Shown one piece after another: positions 1-8,315 of a DNA stretch of 54,058 bases. The position numbers and the translations under genes are program-made. Each line of letters opens with the position of its first letter. Within the stretch, counting starts at the first letter, position 1. The stretch is from Arthrobacter cupressi (GTDB lineage: Bacteria; Actinomycetota; Actinomycetes; Actinomycetales; Micrococcaceae): positions 1 through 54,058 of the forward strand of contig NZ_FNEI01000019.1 of the NCBI RefSeq assembly GCF_900099975.1, given 5' to 3'. The notes beneath the pieces were generated by a model. It was not told the DNA's origin, made no database searches, and saw nothing but the letters and a program-made list of their open reading frames with translations.

Positions 1-110
<110 letters not shown>

Positions 111-334
111 AGTAAAACAGACACAACCAGGCACAATGGAAATAACACCACACCCGGCTGCACAAAATTTGAAACCAGCTAAAAACACCAAACCATCCAC
201 GGGGGTGGACAATCCAGCGCAAATAACCAATTAATAAAAATCGGTATCAACAAACTTGGCACACTATTGAGTTCTCAAACAACAGACACACCCGGCACCA
301 CCCAAACCAAACATTCAGGATCGCTCCGGAGCAA
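111..334 (-). other. rRNA operon leader with antitermination-like element
   Basis: This AT-rich stretch (read on the minus strand) lies between the rrn promoters and 16S. It holds TTTGAGAACTCAATAGTGTG (279-260), a motif typical of actinobacterial rRNA leaders and 16S-23S spacers and associated with processing stems and Nus-dependent antitermination. The base composition differs sharply from the GC-rich coding DNA, as expected for an rRNA leader. No protein-coding gene is visible. The left boundary depends on promoter P1 and is approximate. Confidence 0.7.
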
Positions 335-341
335 CTTTTCA

Positions 342-370
342 AACTTACCCGCTGACTCGCATTCGGTCAA
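342..370 (-). promoter_or_regulatory. rrn promoter P1
   Basis: On the minus strand, -35 TTGACC (370-365) and -10 TAAGTT (347-342) are separated by exactly 17 nt, a near-consensus primary-sigma promoter. Transcription would start near 334 and give a leader of about 225 nt before 16S. Confidence 0.75.
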
Positions 371-383
371 ATCGGCGTTCAGG

Positions 384-412
384 ACTTGATGGTTCCAAGA
401 AAATCAAGTCAA
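384..412 (-). promoter_or_regulatory. possible second rrn promoter P2
   Basis: On the minus strand, -35 TTGACT (412-407) is followed after 17 nt by a weak -10, TCAAGT (389-384). Tandem promoters are usual upstream of rrn operons. This one rests on a good -35 and a poor -10. Confidence 0.4.
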
Positions 413-476
413 GCCGCAGATCCGCTCCTGTGGAGCAGCGCGGGTACTAACTCTACCACCACTCCCCCGAGGACGC

Positions 477-500
477 AAAAGGAGGGTCCGAAGACCCTCC
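477..500 (-). terminator. intrinsic terminator of the glgE-treS-mak/glgB operon
   Basis: An 8-bp GC stem (481-488 with 493-500) with a 4-nt loop is followed on the minus strand by TTTTGCG. It lies 56 nt after the glgB stop and just upstream of the rrn promoters, so it separates the glucan operon from the same-strand rRNA operon. Confidence 0.8.
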
Positions 501-555
501 CCGTGCAAGCGAACACGCCGTAGGGCGGCCGAGGATTCCTGGGGGCGGACGCCGC

Positions 556-3500
556 CTAGTCCTCTGGCGTGGCCTCCGCGGAGGTGGCCTCGATGGCTGT
601 GGACTCCGCGGGTGTGAACCAGGAGGCTCCCAACGGCGGAAGGGTCACGGTCAGGGCGGCCGGCTGGCCCTCTGCCCCGGGCACCGTGGCCACGAGTTCG
701 CCATCGTTGATGACACCGGAACCGCCGAACTCTTCGGCGTCAGTGTTCAGCACTTCCTTCCAGGCACCTTCGAACGGAACCCCCAGCACGTAGTCCTGGT
801 GGGGCCCGCCGGAGAAGTTCACGGCACAGACCAGCGGCTTACCGTCGTGGTCCCAACGGATGAACGTCAGGACGTTCCGGTCGGCGTCGCCGCCGTGGAT
901 CCACTGGAAGCCGCCGCTTTCGTTGTCGCGGACGTGCAGCGCCGGCGTCTGGCTGTACAGCTCGTTCAGCTTCCTGGTGAGCAGCTGCAGACCGCGGTGG
1001 GCCGGGATGTCAGCGAGGAACCAGTCCAGTCCGTGCTGCTCGGACCATTCAGCTTCCTGGCCGAATTCCGTGCCCATGAAGATCAGCTGCTTGCCCGGAT
1101 GTGCCCACTGGTACGCGAGGAAGGCACGGAGGTTCGCAAGCTGCTGCCAGCGGTCGCCGGGCATCTTCCGCAGCATCGAGCCCTTGCCGTGGACTACCTC
1201 GTCGTGGCTGATCGGCAGCAGGAAATTCTCGGTGAAGGCGTAGACCATGGAGAAGGTGATGGTGCCGTGGTGCCAGCGCCGGTTCACCGGGTCCTCGGAC
1301 ATGTACTTCAAGGAGTCGTGCATCCAGCCCATGTTCCACTTGAGCCCGAAGCCCAGGCCGCCGGAAGCAGTGGGGGCGGTGACCCCCGGGAAGGCCGTAG
1401 ATTCCTCGGCGATGGTCACCGCGCCGGGGTGGGTCTTGTACACCGTGGCGTTGACTTCCTGGAGGAACGAAATGGCCTCGAGGTTCTCCCTGCCGCCGTG
1501 GACATTCGGGAACCACTGACCTTCCTCGCGGGAGTAGTCGCGGTAGAGCATGGAAGCGACCGCGTCCACACGCAGGCCGTCGATGTGGAATTCTTCGAGC
1601 CAGTAGAGGGCGTTGGCCACGAGGAAGTTCCGCACTTCACGGCGCCCGAAGTCGAAGATCAGGGTGCCCCAGTCCGGGTGCTCGCCCAGGCGCGGATCGG
1701 AGTGCTCGTAGAGGGCTTCGCCGTCAAAGCGGGCCAGCGCCCATTCGTCCTTGGGGAAATGGGCCGGTACCCAGTCGAGGATCACGCCGATGCCGGCCTG
1801 GTGCAGGGCATCCACCAGGTGGCGGAACTCGTCGGGGTGTCCAAAGCGGGAGGTCGGTGCGTAGTAGGAGGTGACCTGGTAACCCCAGGAACCGCCGAAG
1901 GGGTGCTCCGCCACGGGCATGAACTCCACATGGGTGAAGCCCAGCCACTTCACGTACTCCACCAGTTCCGTGGCAAGTTCCTTGTAGCCAAGGCCGAGCC
2001 GCCAGGAACCAAGGTGTACTTCGTAGACGCTCATCGGCGAGTTATGCGGGTCCTTGCCGGCCCGCCCGGCCATCCAGGCGTCGTCCTTGAAGCTGTACCG
2101 GGACTCAACCACACGGGACGCGGTGGCCGGCGGGACCTCGGTTCCGAACGCAAAGGGGTCGGCCCGTTCCACCCAGTGACCGGCCTTGGTGAGGATCTCG
2201 TATTTGTAGCAAGCCCCTGCTACAACCCCGGGAATGAAGACTTCCCAGACGCCTGAGGAGCCCAGCGAGCGCAGCGCGTGTTCGCGACCGTCCCACGTGT
2301 TGAAGTCGCCCTTGACGCGGACAGCCTGGGCGTTCGGCGCCCACACGGCGAACCCGACGCCGTCCACATCGCCCAGCGAGGAGCGGTAGTGCTGCACATG
2401 CGCGCCCAGGGCGTCCCAAAGTCGCTCGTGCCGGCCCTCCCCGATAAGGTGCAGGTCCACTTCGCCCAGGGTCGGGAGGTAGTGGTACGGGTCATCGATC
2501 GTCACCGGGGCGCCGCCGTCGTACACGACCTCAAGGCGGTAGTCCGGCACGTGGCCGTGCTGCACCGGTTCGAGGACCGCGGCCCACACTCCGTCGGCCT
2601 CGTGTGTCATCTCGGTCTTCCCCGCTTCGGTGACTACCGTGACTGACTGGGCCAGGTGCTTGACCGTGCGGATGGTGACATGCCCATGATCGTCCAGGTG
2701 GGCTCCCAGAACGGAGTGCGGGGCATGGTGCGCTCCGGCGGCCACCCGGGCCAGGGTGTTGCCGTCAACGGGGAGCGGGACCCGTGGCCGTTCGGTGCGT
2801 GCAGAGCCTGTCATTTCTTCACCTTCCAATGTCGCCGCGGCTTCCGTGCCGGGACTGCTAGTGCCGAGGATTTGCCGCGAAGCATTGACCGGGATAGGTA
2901 ACCAGTCCGGCCTGTTACGCAACTCGTAAACCACCTCGTACAAGGCTTTGTCCAGCCACAATGCCACAAACAGCGGGGAGGCGCGGTCAATGGTTCCTGG
3001 CGTGACTTCGCTGTACCCGGACAGGAAAGCGTCGGCGCAGTCACTGACCCAGGAAGCGGGTACGGAAGTTCCGGGTTTTTCGCGGACGGCAGCCCCGGCG
3101 GCGTAGTCGAAGGAGCGCAGCATGCCCACGACGTCGCGCAGCGGGACGTCCGGAAGGGTGCGTTCCTCGATCGGCCGCAGCGGTTCTCCCTCGAAGTCCA
3201 GGATCACCCAGCGGCCCGGTTCGCCGGCCGGCTGCGGAGCCAGCAGGATCTGGCCCAGGTGCAGGTCGCCGTGGATGCGCTGCAGGGTGCCGGCCTTGTG
3301 GCCCGCGAGCCGGGAAAGCAGGGCTTCGAGCTGGTCCGTGTACGGCCCGACGGCGGTGCCCGCTTCCGCCCAGGAGTGCCGGATGCGGCTCGCAACCGCG
3401 GGGGCAACGACGTGGCCGGGTTCGGTTTCCTGATCGTTGCCGAAGGCTTCCGCCAGGCGGGAGTGCACAGCCGCTGTTGCCCGCCCGAGTTCGCGGGCCT

Positions 3501-4290
3501 GTTCGGTGAAGTCCTGCCCGGCCGAGGCGGCCTCTACGGCCAGCCGCCAGGCGTCCTGGCCGTCCTTCACGAACTCGTGCGCAACGGCGAGTTCGGCCGA
3601 CAGCTGTCCGGTGCCTGCCGGCCAGCTTCCCGTGATCCAGCCGAGGGTGGCCGGAACCTCGCTGCTTCCGGCCTGCGTGAGGGCCGCGCCGACTTCGATC
3701 TCAGGATTGGTTCCGGTGGATACGACCCGGTAGATCTTCACGATGGTGGCTTCGGTGCCGTCGTCGACGATCACCGAAGTGTTCGACTGTTCGCCCCCGA
3801 GGACGCGCACCTTGGCCGGAAAAGAGGGCAGGCGGTGGCTGCCGGTCAGCGAATGGCCGCGGGCGGTCCCCCCACCGTTCCCGGACTCGCCGCCGGCACC
3901 CGGGCCGCCGTCCCCCGGGCCGCCGTCCCCCATCAGGGCGAGCCAGAGCTCGATGAACTCCGGATCGTAGGCGCCGTCGTAAACCCAGCGGGTTCCGCCG
4001 TCGTCGTCCTTGAGGGATCCCACCAGGGCCTTTTCCAGCTCCGGTGCCGGCTCCGGCCGGAAACTCAGGGGCAGCTGGATGACGTCACCCTGCCGGGCGC
4101 CCCCGGCGCCCGTATAGGCGACGGACAGGAGCACGGTGTCAAAGGTGGCGCCCCTGCCGGGTCCGGGCAGCGGGAACGTGGCAGTCTCATCCATCGCGAA
4201 CCCGCCGCTCTTCACGGGGAACCAACGCTGCCTGGGCAGCCAGTCGCGCAGCAGATCGGACAGGAGCTGTTTCGGCTCGTGGAGGTCCAT
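556..4290 (-). CDS. glgB: maltokinase-GlgB fusion: maltose 1-phosphate-forming kinase fused to 1,4-alpha-glucan branching enzyme
   Basis: The 1244-residue protein joins two steps of the GlgE pathway. Residues about 1-500 are a maltokinase (Mak/Pep2) domain. It has a phosphate-contacting segment with IVKIYR, the catalytic loop IHGDLHLGQ and the metal-binding DFEGEP, and should phosphorylate maltose with ATP. The C-terminal 730 residues are a GlgB with a CBM48-type segment (VWAPNAQAVRVKGDFNTWDG), the GH13 nucleophile in GLRVDAVASM near residue 909, the acid/base in IAEES and ISHDEVVHGKGS. It cuts alpha-1,4 chains and rejoins them as alpha-1,6 branches. The ORF is open upstream to 4383. ATG 4290 is preferred because it follows the treS stop by one base (TGACATG) and has GAAGG upstream. 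Maltokinase is more familiar fused to TreS or as a separate gene. A glycine-rich linker of about 20 residues lies near residues 120-150. Confidence 0.95.
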   Translation of the reverse strand: MDLHEPKQLLSDLLRDWLPRQRWFPVKSGGFAMDETATFPLPGPGRGATFDTVLLSVAYTGAGGARQGDVIQLPLSFRPEPAPELEKALVGSLKDDDGGTRWVYDGAYDPEFIELWLALMGDGGPGDGGPGAGGESGNGGGTARGHSLTGSHRLPSFPAKVRVLGGEQSNTSVIVDDGTEATIVKIYRVVSTGTNPEIEVGAALTQAGSSEVPATLGWITGSWPAGTGQLSAELAVAHEFVKDGQDAWRLAVEAASAGQDFTEQARELGRATAAVHSRLAEAFGNDQETEPGHVVAPAVASRIRHSWAEAGTAVGPYTDQLEALLSRLAGHKAGTLQRIHGDLHLGQILLAPQPAGEPGRWVILDFEGEPLRPIEERTLPDVPLRDVVGMLRSFDYAAGAAVREKPGTSVPASWVSDCADAFLSGYSEVTPGTIDRASPLFVALWLDKALYEVVYELRNRPDWLPIPVNASRQILGTSSPGTEAAATLEGEEMTGSARTERPRVPLPVDGNTLARVAAGAHHAPHSVLGAHLDDHGHVTIRTVKHLAQSVTVVTEAGKTEMTHEADGVWAAVLEPVQHGHVPDYRLEVVYDGGAPVTIDDPYHYLPTLGEVDLHLIGEGRHERLWDALGAHVQHYRSSLGDVDGVGFAVWAPNAQAVRVKGDFNTWDGREHALRSLGSSGVWEVFIPGVVAGACYKYEILTKAGHWVERADPFAFGTEVPPATASRVVESRYSFKDDAWMAGRAGKDPHNSPMSVYEVHLGSWRLGLGYKELATELVEYVKWLGFTHVEFMPVAEHPFGGSWGYQVTSYYAPTSRFGHPDEFRHLVDALHQAGIGVILDWVPAHFPKDEWALARFDGEALYEHSDPRLGEHPDWGTLIFDFGRREVRNFLVANALYWLEEFHIDGLRVDAVASMLYRDYSREEGQWFPNVHGGRENLEAISFLQEVNATVYKTHPGAVTIAEESTAFPGVTAPTASGGLGFGLKWNMGWMHDSLKYMSEDPVNRRWHHGTITFSMVYAFTENFLLPISHDEVVHGKGSMLRKMPGDRWQQLANLRAFLAYQWAHPGKQLIFMGTEFGQEAEWSEQHGLDWFLADIPAHRGLQLLTRKLNELYSQTPALHVRDNESGGFQWIHGGDADRNVLTFIRWDHDGKPLVCAVNFSGGPHQDYVLGVPFEGAWKEVLNTDAEEFGGSGVINDGELVATVPGAEGQPAALTVTLPPLGASWFTPAESTAIEATSAEATPED

Positions 4291-4291
4291 G

Positions 4292-6088
4292 TCAGCCTTC
4301 GATCGAGAGCACGGGAATGGCCTGGGTGTACGGGGCGGACCCCGTGGAGCCGGGCGAGCGGACCCGGAGCCAGAAGAAGTCATGGCTGCCCAGGGTCAGG
4401 GTGAGGGTTCCGTCGGTTCCGACCCCGGGGAAGGGCTGGCCGCCGAACACGTCCCGCAGTCCCCGGCCCGCGTAGTCCGGGATGTCCAGGGTGGCCGCCA
4501 CGGGATGCTGCGAGAGGTTGAAGACGCAGAGCAGGGACTCGGCGTCCTCCCCTTCCTTGTTGCCTTCGGGGAGTTCGCGCAGGTAGGCCAGGACCACCTC
4601 GTGGTCGGCCGGGACGTGGCGGAACCCGCCAAGGCCGAAGGCCGGGTGGTTTTTCCTGACGCTCAGGATTTGCCGGGTCCAGCGCAGCAGCGACCCCGAG
4701 TGGGCGGCCTCGGCTTCCACGTTGGCCATCGAGAAGTTGTACACCAGCGACTGGATCACCGGCAGGTACAGCTTGCCGGGATCGGCGCTGGAGAAACCGG
4801 CGTTCCGGTCGGGGTTCCATTGCATGGGCGTGCGCACCGCGTCGCGGTCATCGAGCCAGATGTTGTCCCCCATCCCGATTTCGTCCCCGTAATAGAGGAA
4901 CGGCGAACCGGGCAGCGAGAGCAGCAGGGCATTGATGAGCTCGATTTCCGCGCGCGAATTGTCCAGCAGCGAAGCGAGCCGGCGACGGATGCCGATGTTG
5001 GCCCGCATCCGGGGGTCCGGCGCGTACCAACCGTACATTGCCGCGCGTTCGTCCGCGGTAACCATTTCCAGGGTCAGTTCGTCGTGGTTGCGCAGGAAGG
5101 TGCCCCATTGCGCGCCCGCCGGAATTTCAGGAGTGTCCCGCAGGGTCTCAATGATGGGCGCCGCTTTTTGGTCCCGGAGCGCGTAATACAGGCGGGGCAT
5201 GATCGGAAAATGGAAGGCCATATGGCATTCCGGTTCTGTTTCCGTGCCGAAATAGTCCACCACATCGTTGGGGAGCTGGTTTGCCTCGGCGATGATGACC
5301 CGGCCGGGGTAGTTCTCGTCCACCATTTTCCGCAGGTCGCGCAGGAATGCGTGGGTGGCGGGGAGGTTTTCGCAGTTGGTTCCTTCTTCTTCGAAAAGAT
5401 AGGGAATCGCGTCCGCGCGGAATCCGTCGATCCCCTGGTCGAGCCAGAACCGCACCACATCGTAAAGCGCCTCGATGACCTTGGGATTCTCGAAATTCAG
5501 GTCCGGCTGGTGGGAGAAGAAACGGTGCCAGAAGAACTGCCGGCGGATGGGATCGAAGGTCCAGTTCGATTCCTCGGTGTCGACGAAGATAATGCGGGCT
5601 TCCTGGTATTTCTCGTCGGTGTCGCTCCAGACGTAGAAATCCCCGAATGGTCCGTCCGGGTCCTTCCGGGATTCCTGGAACCAGGGGTGCTGGTCCGAGG
5701 TGTGGTTCAGCGGCAGGTCGATGATGACGCGGACACCCCTGGCGTGGGCTTCGGCCACCAGCCGCTTGAAATCACTGATGGTGCCGAATTCGTCCAGCAC
5801 CGAGGTGTAGTCGGCGATGTCATAGCCGCCGTCCCGCAACGGTGAGTGGAAGAACGGGGGAAGCCACAGGCAGTCGACCCCCAGCCACTGGAGATAGTCG
5901 AGCTTGTCGATCAGCCCGTGGAAGTCTCCCGAACCGTCGCCGTTCGCATCCGCGAAGGCCCTGACCAGCACCTCGTAGAAGACCGCCTTGCGGTACCAAT
6001 GCGGGTCGTGTTGCAGGCCCGGCGCATTGAGTTCGAAAGTGTTCTTCGGGGTGAAGTACGGGTTGGTGCCCTGCGGAGCGAAACTCAA
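4292..6088 (-). CDS. treS: trehalose synthase / maltose alpha-D-glucosyltransferase
   Basis: The 598-residue GH13 enzyme interconverts trehalose and maltose and supplies maltose to the maltokinase encoded next. The opening HDPHWYRKAVFYEVLVRAF and LPLNHTSDQHPWF are typical of TreS. The catalytic residues sit in GFRADAIP (Asp about 226), IIAEANQ (Glu about 268) and LRNHDE (about 336). The length matches stand-alone TreS. The frame stays open to 6166, but TTG 6088 is chosen: it follows GGAGG (6102-6098) by 9 nt and starts MSFAPQGTNPYF just after the glgE stop at 6094, which indicates translational coupling in the operon. Confidence 0.95.
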   Translation of the reverse strand: MSFAPQGTNPYFTPKNTFELNAPGLQHDPHWYRKAVFYEVLVRAFADANGDGSGDFHGLIDKLDYLQWLGVDCLWLPPFFHSPLRDGGYDIADYTSVLDEFGTISDFKRLVAEAHARGVRVIIDLPLNHTSDQHPWFQESRKDPDGPFGDFYVWSDTDEKYQEARIIFVDTEESNWTFDPIRRQFFWHRFFSHQPDLNFENPKVIEALYDVVRFWLDQGIDGFRADAIPYLFEEEGTNCENLPATHAFLRDLRKMVDENYPGRVIIAEANQLPNDVVDYFGTETEPECHMAFHFPIMPRLYYALRDQKAAPIIETLRDTPEIPAGAQWGTFLRNHDELTLEMVTADERAAMYGWYAPDPRMRANIGIRRRLASLLDNSRAEIELINALLLSLPGSPFLYYGDEIGMGDNIWLDDRDAVRTPMQWNPDRNAGFSSADPGKLYLPVIQSLVYNFSMANVEAEAAHSGSLLRWTRQILSVRKNHPAFGLGGFRHVPADHEVVLAYLRELPEGNKEGEDAESLLCVFNLSQHPVAATLDIPDYAGRGLRDVFGGQPFPGVGTDGTLTLTLGSHDFFWLRVRSPGSTGSAPYTQAIPVLSIEG

Positions 6089-6093
6089 TTGGC

Positions 6094-8184
6094 CTACCTC
6101 CGGATGCTCAGGATGTGCGCTGGTTCCACGTGTGCGTCGAGCCGGACATAGTTGTATTCGCCCCATTCCCAGCTTTCGCCGCTGAGGAGGTCATCCACCC
6201 AGAAACGGCCGTTGGCGGTGAAGGTTTCCGGGTCCAACTCAAGGGCGGCCAGGTCCAGCGTGACGGTGCTTTCCCTGGTGCTGTGCGGATCGACATTGAC
6301 CACGATTATCAAGGTGTCCTTGCTGCCGTCCGGCAGGGTCTTGTGCTTTGAGAACACCACGGTTGCGTCATCGGTGCTGCGGTGCAGCGTGAGGTTCTGC
6401 AGGTCGCCCAGCGCAGGATGGGCCTTGCGGATTTCGTTGAGCCGGGTGATGTACGGCGCCAGGGTGTGGCCGGAGGCAGCGGCAGCGTCCCAATCCCGGT
6501 TCTTGTACTCGTACTTTTCGTTGTCGATGTATTCCTCGGCACCGGGACGGGCGACGTGTTCGTAGAGTTCGAACCCGGCATAGACGCCCCATAGCGGGCA
6601 GGCCATGGCGGCCAGCACTGCACGGATCCGGAACGCCGCCGGCCCGCCGTACTGCAGGTACTCGGTGAGGATGTCCGGAGTGTTCACGAAGAAGTTCGGC
6701 CGGAAGTAGGCCGGGGTGACGTGGCTGACCTCGTGGAAGTATTCCTCGAGTTCGGTCTTGGTGTTCCGCCAGGTGAAGTACGTGTACGACTGCTGGAACC
6801 CGGCACGGCCCAGCGCATGCATCATCGCGGGGCGCGTGAAGGCCTCAGCGAGGAAGACGACGTCGGGATGCTTCTTGTTGACCTTCGCGATCAGCCATTC
6901 CCAGAACCACACCGGCTTGGTGTGCGGGTTGTCCACACGGAAGATCTTCACGCCGTGGCTGACCCAGAGCAGCACGATCCGCAGTATTTCCTTCGACAGG
7001 CCCTCGGGATCGTTGTCGAAGTTCAGCGGGTAGATGTCCTGGTACTTCTTGGGCGGGTTCTCCGCGTAGGCGATGCTGCCGTCCACGCGGGTGGTGAACC
7101 ACTCGGGATGGGACTGGACCCAGGGGTGGTCCGGCGCCGCCTGCAGGGCGAGGTCGAGGGCCACCTCGAGTCCGAGTTCCCCGGCCCGTGCAACAAAGGC
7201 GTCGAAGTCTTCGAAGGTGCCCAGTTCCGGGTGGATGGCGTCATGTCCGCCGGCCGGGGAGCCGATGGCCCACGGCGAGCCGGGATCCTGCGGGCCCGGC
7301 GTCAGGGTGTTGTTGCGGCCCTTGCGGTGCTGGAAACCGATTGGGTGGATCGGCGGCAGGTAAATGACATCGAAGCCCATCCCCGCGACAGCGTCCAGGC
7401 GCTTGGCGGCGGTGCGGAAGTTGCCCGAGGTCCAGGCGCCTTCCGCGGGGTCGTAGACCGCTCCTTCGGAGCGCGGGAAGAATTCGTACCAGGCACCGCG
7501 TCCGGCGAGGTCGCGCTCGACCAGGAGCGGGTACTTCTCGGACTGGGCCACCAGTTCGCGGATCGGCTGGCGTTCGACGACGGCGGCAACCTCGTCGCTG
7601 AAACCGGCGCCCAGGCGTTCCTCGACGGAGCGCGACGCGTCAGCGAGCCCGTCGGATGCCGCGCGCAAGGTGCGCTTGTCCGCGGCGCTGCGTCCGGCAT
7701 CGTCGGCTGCCTGGGACAGCAGGGCGGCACCCTCGGCGAGCATGAGTTCAACATCGATGCCCGCTGCGATCTTTACTTCCGCGTTGTGGTGCCAAGTGCC
7801 GTAGCGGTCGTGCCAGGCCTCGATCAGGAAGCTCCAGTTGCCGGGGGCTCCGGGGGTGATGCAGCCCTCCCAGCGGTCGGTGCCTTTGCCGCGGTCGCCC
7901 GACGGCGGTGCGAGCCGGACGCGCTGGCGTTCCTTGCCCTTGGGGTCCAGCAGCACGGCCGTGACGCCGAGCTGGTCGTGGCCTTCCCGGAACGCCGTGG
8001 CACCGACCACAATCCCCTCCCCCGGCAATGCCTTCGCGGGGAACCGGCCTCCTTCGACCACCGGCTGGACTGCCGTGATGGGGAATCTGCCGAAACGAAG
8101 CCCGTCGGTGATATCTGCCTTCACTTTTGCCCTGGCTGGAACCTTGCCTGCGGCACTGGATCGCGGTGTTGCGGTAGTAGTCAC
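6094..8184 (-). CDS. glgE: alpha-1,4-glucan:maltose-1-phosphate maltosyltransferase
   Basis: The 696-residue GH13_3 enzyme extends alpha-1,4-glucans by adding maltosyl units from maltose-1-phosphate. The N-terminal half holds the beta-sandwich and helical dimer region (WSFLIEAWHDRYGTWHHNA). The barrel carries the nucleophile in FRVDNPHTKP, the acid/base in FLAEAFTRP, and YFTWRNTK, all typical of GlgE. It is the first gene of glgE-treS-mak/glgB. The frame is open to 8211, but GTG 8184 is preferred because a TAACGT -10 lies 7 nt before it, the leaderless arrangement seen repeatedly here. No glgA or glgC is present in the window, so this operon may be a main route to storage or capsular glucan. 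Confidence 0.95.
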   Translation of the reverse strand: MTTTATPRSSAAGKVPARAKVKADITDGLRFGRFPITAVQPVVEGGRFPAKALPGEGIVVGATAFREGHDQLGVTAVLLDPKGKERQRVRLAPPSGDRGKGTDRWEGCITPGAPGNWSFLIEAWHDRYGTWHHNAEVKIAAGIDVELMLAEGAALLSQAADDAGRSAADKRTLRAASDGLADASRSVEERLGAGFSDEVAAVVERQPIRELVAQSEKYPLLVERDLAGRGAWYEFFPRSEGAVYDPAEGAWTSGNFRTAAKRLDAVAGMGFDVIYLPPIHPIGFQHRKGRNNTLTPGPQDPGSPWAIGSPAGGHDAIHPELGTFEDFDAFVARAGELGLEVALDLALQAAPDHPWVQSHPEWFTTRVDGSIAYAENPPKKYQDIYPLNFDNDPEGLSKEILRIVLLWVSHGVKIFRVDNPHTKPVWFWEWLIAKVNKKHPDVVFLAEAFTRPAMMHALGRAGFQQSYTYFTWRNTKTELEEYFHEVSHVTPAYFRPNFFVNTPDILTEYLQYGGPAAFRIRAVLAAMACPLWGVYAGFELYEHVARPGAEEYIDNEKYEYKNRDWDAAAASGHTLAPYITRLNEIRKAHPALGDLQNLTLHRSTDDATVVFSKHKTLPDGSKDTLIIVVNVDPHSTRESTVTLDLAALELDPETFTANGRFWVDDLLSGESWEWGEYNYVRLDAHVEPAHILSIRR

Positions 8185-8197
8185 AAGCTCGACGTTA
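8185..8197 (-). promoter_or_regulatory. leaderless promoter of glgE
   Basis: TAACGT (8197-8192, minus strand) ends 7 nt before GTG 8184, so the transcript would begin at or near the start codon. Confidence 0.6.
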
Positions 8198-8242
8198 GCG
8201 AGAAAAATCACGTTTCGCTAAGGTCCGGTACATATTCTTTGA

Positions 8243-8275
8243 TGACAGGTGTCATTTACCTAAAAGAAACCTAAA
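8243..8275. promoter_or_regulatory. candidate operator region between glgE and glgP
   Basis: TGACAGGTGTCA (8243-8254) is a dyad with perfect 5-bp arms, centred about 65 nt from each predicted transcription start. Next to it ACCTAAA occurs twice in the same direction with an 11-bp period (8258-8264 and 8269-8275). The position and symmetry suggest a shared regulator of glucan synthesis and breakdown. The regulator is unknown. Confidence 0.4.
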
Positions 8276-8302
8276 GCTGTTCCTGCTGCCGATTGGGTCG
8301 GT

Positions 8303-8315
8303 TAGTGTGACGCTC
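8303..8315 (+). promoter_or_regulatory. leaderless promoter of glgP
   Basis: TAGTGT (8303-8308) ends 7 nt before GTG 8316. This favours GTG 8316 over the in-frame GTG at 8307, which would lie inside the -10. Confidence 0.6.

Noticed and set aside
799..2256. Long plus-strand open frames over glgB (and similar ones at 3259-4404, 6721-8274, 12061-13479, 16078-18483)
   Set aside because: They are antisense to well-supported genes and are open only because of high GC; the products are Val/Arg/Gly-rich with no family resemblance.
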